DNA from: Myxococcales bacterium
Lineage (GTDB): Bacteria > Myxococcota_A > UBA9160 > UBA4427
DNA length: 64,000 nt
Assembly (NCBI GenBank): GCA_012960035.1
Contig: DUBZ01000135.1
Span: 62,001 to 126,000, forward strand
Direction: 5' to 3'
The notes under the pieces are model-generated. The model saw only the letters and a list, made by a program, of their open reading frames with translations. It had not been told where the DNA came from and did not search any database. The translations under genes were made by a program, and so were the position numbers. This document shows, piece after piece, positions 58,590-64,000 of this stretch. Within the stretch, counting starts at the first letter, position 1; each line of letters opens with the position of its first letter.

Positions 58590-60626
58590 GTGGCCGGCAA
58601 AACGAATCGCGCGGGACGATCCAAAAGCACAAGCCGTCCCCCCGCGCGCGGCGTCCGCAAGATGAAATTTCCCGACCTGCTTCCAGCCCCGAAATCCGTC
58701 CAACATGATCGCGGTGCGTTTGCCTTCGCGCGCAATATTCCGATCGTTTTGTCGCCGGGCGCAGACGAAGCAAGCAGCGCATCTGCGGACGTGCTTCGAA
58801 ACGCGATCGAGCGAGCGTGCAAGGTCCGCCTCCCCATTGAAGTTCACCTGCGTCGCTCGGATCTGGGTCGGCATGTCGCACTTGGTCATACCGGTGGGGC
58901 GCCTGGAACGGCATGCGATCGCTACCGAATCATCGTTTCAGACGACGTCGTTGAAGTTCGTGCCGGCGGTCCTTCGGGCCTCCGCTACGCCGTTGAAACT
59001 TTGGTCCAGCTCATTCAACCGGGGGGCTCGCTTCCCGGCTGCGTGATCGAAGACGAACCCGACTTTGCGATGCGCGGCATCATGCTCGACGTGTCGCGCG
59101 GCAAGGTTCCCACCCTCGAAAGTCTGTGCGGTCTCGTCGATGTCCTGGTCAAGCTCAAGCTCAACACGCTGATGCTCTACACCGAGCACACTTTTCGATT
59201 TCGGCGTCACCCCGAAATTGGCGCAACCGATTCGCCCCTCGATGGCGAAACCATGCGCGCGTTGGACGCTTATGCGCATGAACGACATGTCGAGTTGATC
59301 CCTTGCCTGCAGTCTCTCGGACACATGGACCACATTCTGATGCTGCCGCAGTATCGCGACCTCGCAGAGACTGAGGTGGGTTGGACCATTGCCCCGACAC
59401 GCCCCGAAAGCCTCGAACTATTGCGAGACATGTACGATGAGTATCTGCCGAACTTTCGCTCGCAGTTCTTCAACGCCAACTGCGACGAACCTTGGGACCT
59501 CGGCAAGGGACAGTCGAAGGAACGAAGCGAAGAGCTTGGCCCGGGCGGGCTCTACCTCGAACATGTCACCGCGTTGCGCGCTCTCGCTCAACGAAGCGGT
59601 AAGCGCACCATGATCTGGGCCGACGTCGTCCACGCCCACCCCAAACGCATCGGCGAGATCCCCAAAAACATGGTGATGCTCGACTGGGGGTACGAAGCCG
59701 AATGCAACTATGACCGCGTCTCAGTCTTTCAGCAGAACAAACTCGAGTTCGCGGTCTGCCCGGGCACGTCGACGTGGAACTCGCTTTTCCCGCGCGTCGA
59801 AAATAGCACAGTGAACATCAGCAACTGGGCCAAAGCGGGACTTGAGTATGGCGCGCTCGGTTTCATCACCACGGACTGGGGCGACTTCGGCCACTACAAC
59901 CTACTCGGCAATTCGTGGTTCGCTTACGCGGTGAGTGCCCAGCAGAGTTGGTCGGGCGCCTGCGACAACACCTCGTTCGCCCGGGCATTTGGTGCTCGCG
60001 TGTTCGGCGATAAGAGCGGTGGCGACACAGCGGCCCGGTTGTACAAAGCCCTTGGTGCAATTCACGACGTAGGCTTCAACGTCTTCAATGGCTCGCCTCT
60101 CGCGTATCTGTTCTTCGACACCCTAGAAGAGAGTTACTTCATCGAGGGCTGCAAGCAGGGCGCGCTCGCGCGTAGCCAGAAGAAGCTCGAACGCGTGCGC
60201 AACGAAATCGAAGACGCCAAGGACTGCTTTGCGATCGAACGCGCGAGTTGGCGCGAGCTTCTGTACGCAGCGGATGCATCGCTCCATGCCGTGGACAAAG
60301 CTGTCGTCGGTAGGCGTTATAACGCTTGGCGGCGTAAACCAAAGAGCCTAGACGCTCGCGCGCGGAAGCGTCTCGCAATTGAGCTTCTCGAACTCGCCAA
60401 AAAGCAGAGCGCCCTGCTAACACGGTTCCGGAGACTTTGGCTTGCTCGCTCCGCAATCTCGAACTTTGATTTGACGCAGGACCGCGTAAAGCGGTCGGTC
60501 AAAAGCCTGCGGGATGCTGCGAAGTTGTTGAACCACAACGAACCTCCGTCACCCGTCACGCGCAAACCCATCGACATGCCCGGCGTTACCGCTGCAGTAC
60601 GCCGCTCTTTTGGGGCGAGCGAATAA
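58590..60626 (+). CDS. GH20-like beta-N-acetylhexosaminidase
   Basis: 678 residues. N-terminal GH20b-type domain (LLPAPKSVQHDRGAFAFARN; YRIIVSDDVVEVRAGGPSGL), then the TIM barrel: FAMRGIMLDVSRGKVPTLE, LNTLMLYTEHTFRF, IPCLQSLGHMDHIL and the catalytic Asp-Glu in NCDEPWDLGKGQSKE. The family motif is usually HxGxDE; here it is NANCDE. A helical, Arg/Lys-rich C-terminal part of about 170 residues follows. Expected to release GlcNAc-type residues. GTG 58590 gives a basic leader without a signal peptide; ATG 58662 is an alternative. Probably cytoplasmic. Confidence 0.8.
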   Translation: MAGKTNRAGRSKSTSRPPARGVRKMKFPDLLPAPKSVQHDRGAFAFARNIPIVLSPGADEASSASADVLRNAIERACKVRLPIEVHLRRSDLGRHVALGHTGGAPGTACDRYRIIVSDDVVEVRAGGPSGLRYAVETLVQLIQPGGSLPGCVIEDEPDFAMRGIMLDVSRGKVPTLESLCGLVDVLVKLKLNTLMLYTEHTFRFRRHPEIGATDSPLDGETMRALDAYAHERHVELIPCLQSLGHMDHILMLPQYRDLAETEVGWTIAPTRPESLELLRDMYDEYLPNFRSQFFNANCDEPWDLGKGQSKERSEELGPGGLYLEHVTALRALAQRSGKRTMIWADVVHAHPKRIGEIPKNMVMLDWGYEAECNYDRVSVFQQNKLEFAVCPGTSTWNSLFPRVENSTVNISNWAKAGLEYGALGFITTDWGDFGHYNLLGNSWFAYAVSAQQSWSGACDNTSFARAFGARVFGDKSGGDTAARLYKALGAIHDVGFNVFNGSPLAYLFFDTLEESYFIEGCKQGALARSQKKLERVRNEIEDAKDCFAIERASWRELLYAADASLHAVDKAVVGRRYNAWRRKPKSLDARARKRLAIELLELAKKQSALLTRFRRLWLARSAISNFDLTQDRVKRSVKSLRDAAKLLNHNEPPSPVTRKPIDMPGVTAAVRRSFGASE

Positions 60627-60692
60627 CGCGCGCCAGGAGTCGGCGCGGCAGAAGGGATGCGTGACCCGATGTCGAGACAATGTCGATGGCAA

Positions 60693-60732
60693 GGCGCGAA
60701 AGCGCCGCTCTAGCTGGCGACTGCCAGCTTTC
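60693..60732. terminator. Hairpins between convergent genes
   Basis: GGCGC-GAAA-GCGCC (60693-60706) and AGCTGGC/GCCAGCT (60712-60729) followed by TTT lie in the 135-bp gap between the convergent GH20-like and mccA genes. Probably a shared end region. Confidence 0.5.
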
Positions 60733-60761
60733 GCAACGCAGGCAGCGACATTGGATCCGCG

Positions 60762-62840
60762 TTAGGGCGCGTGCGCCTCCTGTCGCGCAGACTCCTTGGA
60801 CGGCTCGGCCAAAACTAGAAGCGTCGCGCCGTCGTCCACTTGATCCCCTGCTGCAATCGAAATCTCTTCGATGACGGCAGCTGCGTTCGCGCGCACCGTG
60901 TGCTCCATCTTCATCGCCTCAAGCACAACCATGGCCTGGCCTGTTTCGACGGAGTCTCCCGCGGCGACAAGGACTTCGATGATCTTTCCCGGCATGGGGG
61001 TCAGCACGGCCCCTGCGCTCACGGTCTCTTCAACCGCGGACGAGGCGAGGCCACAGGACGAAAGGCAATACGTCTCTCCCGCGATGAAGAACGTGAGCGA
61101 GTTCCCATGCGCGACCGATCGTGCCCGAATCGTACGCCCCCCCATCACCGCGCTGAACTCGTGGGCGGTTGCACGTCCCTGATCCACTTCGTCCCAATTG
61201 CGCGAACTTCCCGAAACCACGACTTCAACCGAGCCGACATTCACCACGTAGCTTTCGGCGCCGGTCATCCGAATGGTTGTTTCACGCGGTTCGCCTTCGA
61301 GTACGAAGTGAAGGATTTCCGGCGAAGCGGCATTGAGCCTCCACGCGTCGGTGGCGGCCCACGGCGAACCGGGGTCGCCGGCACGTACTGCTCTCGCTTC
61401 GCTGCGACGCGCGCGCGACAGCACGCTGTCCAGACTTGCAACGGCGAGGAGTTCGTCTGGCGCAAGATCTGCCGCACCGAGGAGAGTTTGCTGATTGGCT
61501 TCGACGAACGTGTTGTCGAACGCACCGCTTGCAAACCCATCGTGCGCGATGATGCGCGAGAGAAAGGAAAGATTGGTTGCGAGGCCGGCGACGTGATATC
61601 GGCCAAGCGCTCGATGCAAGCGTGTGCGCGCTGCCTCTCGGTCTTTGCCCCAAACGACGAGCTTGGCAAGCATCGAGTCGTAGTAGACCGAGACTTCGTC
61701 TCCCTGCCGAACCCCTGTTTCGATGCGTAAAGAGCGCTTTGCTGAGGGCGCCCCCAAGTAGTCGATGCGTCCGGCGGTCGGAAGAAAGTCGTTCGCCGGA
61801 TCTTCGGCGCAGATCCGAACCTCAATACTATGGCCACGTACCTCGATCTCGTCTTGCGCGAGTGGCAACGGCTCACCGGATGCAACGCGCAGTTGCCATT
61901 CCACCAGGTCGACCCCGGTCACCATTTCACTGACAGGGTGCTCGACCTGAAGACGGGTGTTCATCTCCATAAAGTAGAAGGCGTCTGCACCCGGCGACGC
62001 GTCGAGTAGAAACTCCACCGTCCCGGCGCCTTGGTACCCGATCGCCTTGGCGGCTTTGACCGCAGCACCGCCAACCCGCGCCCGTAACTCTTCTGTCAGA
62101 AATGGTGCCGGCGCTTCCTCGACGATCTTTTGGTGCCGGCGTTGGATCGAGCAGTCGCGCTCGAAGAGATGCACAACGTGCCCGTCCTGGTCGCCAAAGA
62201 TCTGGACTTCGAGATGACGGGTCGGAGTCAGAAGCTTTTCGAGCAACATACGCTCGTCTCCGAATGCCCCTTTGGCTTCGCGCTTCGCGGCTTCGAGGGC
62301 GGCCATGAAACCTTCGGGCTCATGCACAGCACGCATGCCGCGTCCGCCACCGCCGGCCACCGCTTTGATGAGCAGCGGGTAACCCACCTTGTGCCCAGCA
62401 GCCTGCAGCGCGTCGGGGCTCTGATCGCTTCCCTTGTCTCCCGGTATGACGTCGACACCGGCGGCCTCCATCAGCACCTTGGCGCGGTCTTTCTCCGCCA
62501 TGTCACGAATCGTTTCGGGGCGCGGGCCCACAAAAATGAAACCGGCGTCGACACACGCTTGTGCGAAGTCGGCATTTTCGGACAAGAAGCCATAACCGGG
62601 ATGAACTGCGTCGGCACCACTCTCGCGCGCGGCACTCAACACCGCATCAAAGTCGAGGTAACTCTCGGATGCGGGCGAGCGACCGATGCGAACAGCCACG
62701 TCGGCGCGTTCCACATGACGGGCATTTGCGTCGGCATCGGAATAGACCGCGATGCCCGTGATGCCTAGACGTCGCGTTGTTTCGAAAATACGACATGCGA
62801 TTTCGCCGCGGTTTGCGACGAGGAGCTTTGTGATCTTCAC
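60762..62840 (-). CDS. mccA: Methylcrotonyl-CoA carboxylase, biotin carboxylase/carrier subunit
   Basis: 692 residues. Biotin carboxylase: ITKLLVANRGEIACRIFETT, VHPGYGFLSENADFAQAC, VAGGGGRGMRAV, ERDCSIQRRHQKIVEEAPAP and MEMNTRLQVEHPVSEMVTG. The C-terminal biotin carrier domain has biotin-lysine motif VVLEAMKMEH. It adds CO2 to biotin for the partner encoded by mccB upstream (71-bp gap). GTG 62840 begins right before the conserved KITKLLVANRGE; a longer frame from 63026 overlaps mccB and is rejected. Acetyl- or propionyl-CoA carboxylase is possible, but the neighbour favours 3-methylcrotonyl-CoA (leucine breakdown). Confidence 0.92.
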   Translation of the reverse strand: MKITKLLVANRGEIACRIFETTRRLGITGIAVYSDADANARHVERADVAVRIGRSPASESYLDFDAVLSAARESGADAVHPGYGFLSENADFAQACVDAGFIFVGPRPETIRDMAEKDRAKVLMEAAGVDVIPGDKGSDQSPDALQAAGHKVGYPLLIKAVAGGGGRGMRAVHEPEGFMAALEAAKREAKGAFGDERMLLEKLLTPTRHLEVQIFGDQDGHVVHLFERDCSIQRRHQKIVEEAPAPFLTEELRARVGGAAVKAAKAIGYQGAGTVEFLLDASPGADAFYFMEMNTRLQVEHPVSEMVTGVDLVEWQLRVASGEPLPLAQDEIEVRGHSIEVRICAEDPANDFLPTAGRIDYLGAPSAKRSLRIETGVRQGDEVSVYYDSMLAKLVVWGKDREAARTRLHRALGRYHVAGLATNLSFLSRIIAHDGFASGAFDNTFVEANQQTLLGAADLAPDELLAVASLDSVLSRARRSEARAVRAGDPGSPWAATDAWRLNAASPEILHFVLEGEPRETTIRMTGAESYVVNVGSVEVVVSGSSRNWDEVDQGRATAHEFSAVMGGRTIRARSVAHGNSLTFFIAGETYCLSSCGLASSAVEETVSAGAVLTPMPGKIIEVLVAAGDSVETGQAMVVLEAMKMEHTVRANAAAVIEEISIAAGDQVDDGATLLVLAEPSKESARQEAHAP

Positions 62841-62911
62841 GCTACCACCAAGCCTCCACGAACGATAAACAGTGTACGACGAACGATGCTTTCGACGCGC
62901 ATGCCGCTGGA

Positions 62912-64000
62912 CTACATACGGAAGATGCCAAAGCGGGTCTCCTCGCTGGGGGCGTTGCGCGCGGTCGCGAGGCCAAGTGAAAGAACGCGACGGGTCTGCG
63001 CCGGCGCGATGATGCCGTCGTCCCAAATGCGTGCAGTCGCGTAGTAGGGGTGACCCTCGAGTTCGTACTGTTCGCGCACCGGCGCCATGAAGGCTTCTTG
63101 TTCTTCGGCGCTCCAGCTTTCACCCCGTGCTTCAAGGCCGTCGCGCTTCACCGTCGCGAGCACGTTGGCGGCTTGCTCACCGCCCATCACCGAAATGCGT
63201 GCGTTGGGCCAGGTCCACAGGAAGCGCGGCGAATAGGATCGTCCGCACATCGCGTAGTTTCCGGCACCAAAAGAGCCGCCGGTCACGACCGTAAACTTCG
63301 GCACCTTCGCGCAGGCGACTGCCATCACCATCTTGGCACCGTCTTTCGCGATGCCGCCCGCCTCATACTTTTTGCCGACCATGAAGCCAGTGATGTTCTG
63401 CAAGAACACGAGCGGGATATCGCGCTGACAACAAAGCTCGACGAAGTGCGCTCCCTTGAGCGCCGATTCCGAAAACAACACACCGTTGTTCGCAACGATG
63501 CCAACCGGCATGCCATGAATGTGGGCGAAACCGGTGACCAAGGTTGAACCGTAACGCGCCTTGAATTCGTCGAACTCACTTCCGTCGACGATGCGCGCAA
63601 TGATCTCTCGCACGTCATAGGGAATGCGGGTGTCCGAAGGGATGATGCCGGCAAGGTCTTCCGCGTCGAATAGCGGGTCCCGAGGCTCTCGCAGGCTCCC
63701 CCCGGCAGGCGTCGGACGATTCAAATGCGCGACTACGTCGCGCGCAATCGAGAGCGCGTGCCGATCATCTTGTGCGAGATAGTCCGCGACGCCCGAAGTG
63801 CGGGTGTGCACGTCTGCACCACCCAAGTCTTCGGCCGAGACAACTTCGCCGGTCGCCGCCTTCACGAGCGGCGGACCTCCAAGGAAAATCGTGCCCTGGT
63901 CTTTTACGATAATGCTTTCGTCGGCCATCGCGGGGACGTAGGCGCCGCCCGCCGTGCACGACCCCATCACCACCGCGATCTGCGCGATCCCCGCCGCCGA
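62912..64000 (-). CDS. mccB: Methylcrotonyl-CoA carboxylase, carboxyltransferase subunit (5' end cut by window)
   Basis: The last 362 residues are visible; the frame is open at base 64000 ([20 protein letters not shown]). Motifs match MCC beta: [78 protein letters not shown] and [20 protein letters not shown]. It carries CO2 from biotin to 3-methylcrotonyl-CoA in leucine degradation. First of the pair with mccA downstream, on the minus strand. The true start lies outside the window. Confidence 0.93.
   Translation of the reverse strand, partial: SAAGIAQIAVVMGSCTAGGAYVPAMADESIIVKDQGTIFLGGPPLVKAATGEVVSAEDLGGADVHTRTSGVADYLAQDDRHALSIARDVVAHLNRPTPAGGSLREPRDPLFDAEDLAGIIPSDTRIPYDVREIIARIVDGSEFDEFKARYGSTLVTGFAHIHGMPVGIVANNGVLFSESALKGAHFVELCCQRDIPLVFLQNITGFMVGKKYEAGGIAKDGAKMVMAVACAKVPKFTVVTGGSFGAGNYAMCGRSYSPRFLWTWPNARISVMGGEQAANVLATVKRDGLEARGESWSAEEQEAFMAPVREQYELEGHPYYATARIWDDGIIAPAQTRRVLSLGLATARNAPSEETRFGIFRM

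Noticed and set aside
1..64000. tRNA, rRNA, CRISPR array or prophage
   Set aside because: No cloverleaf, rRNA segment, regular spaced repeats or phage-type genes were seen on reading both strands; a dedicated scan was not possible.

Overview
The window looks like chromosomal DNA of a GC-rich Gram-negative bacterium with outer-membrane traits: lipoproteins, a PEP-CTERM surface protein, a phasin and many membrane glycosyltransferases. Gene content and style suggest a deltaproteobacterial-type lineage (Myxococcota/Desulfobacterota/Binatota-like). That placement is an inference from gene content only; no rRNA, tRNA, CRISPR array or phage was seen.

Layout. 0-3.5 kb: larE (cut by the left edge), ddl and a membrane-anchored sulfatase-fold enzyme. 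3.6-12 kb: a PEP-CTERM protein with its own terminator and a sigma54-like promoter, then two tandem TPR lipoproteins (the first resembles the PEP-CTERM-associated PrsT family) facing a TMTC-like glycosyltransferase with C-terminal TPRs. 12.3-33.1 kb: a large surface-glycan region with four GT2 enzymes, two SAM methyltransferases, six GT-C-type membrane glycosyltransferases, an LPG-synthase/AglD-type flippase-like protein, a DegT/Gfo-Idh pair for a 3-amino sugar, and a second sulfatase-fold lipoprotein. Genes run in tight blocks with ATGA/GTGA overlaps. 33-37.2 kb: a short-chain dehydrogenase, a decayed REC-PAS-EAL gene, a second C-terminally anchored secreted protein (terminator and sigma54-like promoter again) and a decayed SDR gene. 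37.3-42.4 kb: glmU, glmS and another GT-C protein. 42.4-53.8 kb: housekeeping genes (UvrD-type helicase, hydrolase, hflX, fabH, phasin, glutaryl-CoA dehydrogenase, murQ, mutS2). 54-64 kb: FAD oxidase, MtnX-like phosphatase, a gene graveyard with a MITE-like element, a Tat-exported aldo/keto reductase, a GH20-like hexosaminidase, and the two methylcrotonyl-CoA carboxylase genes (mccB cut by the right edge).

How it fits together. GlmS and GlmU make UDP-GlcNAc. The Gfo/Idh plus DegT pair can turn a UDP-GlcNAc-derived uronic acid into a 3-amino sugar. GT2 enzymes with membrane helices charge lipid carriers, and the GT-C enzymes use these on the periplasmic side. The two Thr-type sulfatase-fold proteins could decorate or trim the product. 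The two C-terminally anchored proteins could be the surface clients, and their sigma54-like promoters hint at joint control with exopolysaccharide, as known for PrsK/PrsR-RpoN systems. No exosortase or PrsK/PrsR gene lies in the window.

Start codons were re-chosen for many genes from Shine-Dalgarno sites, overlaps and conserved N-termini. Two genes (second TPR lipoprotein, hflX) have no ATG, GTG or TTG at the place where the protein should begin.
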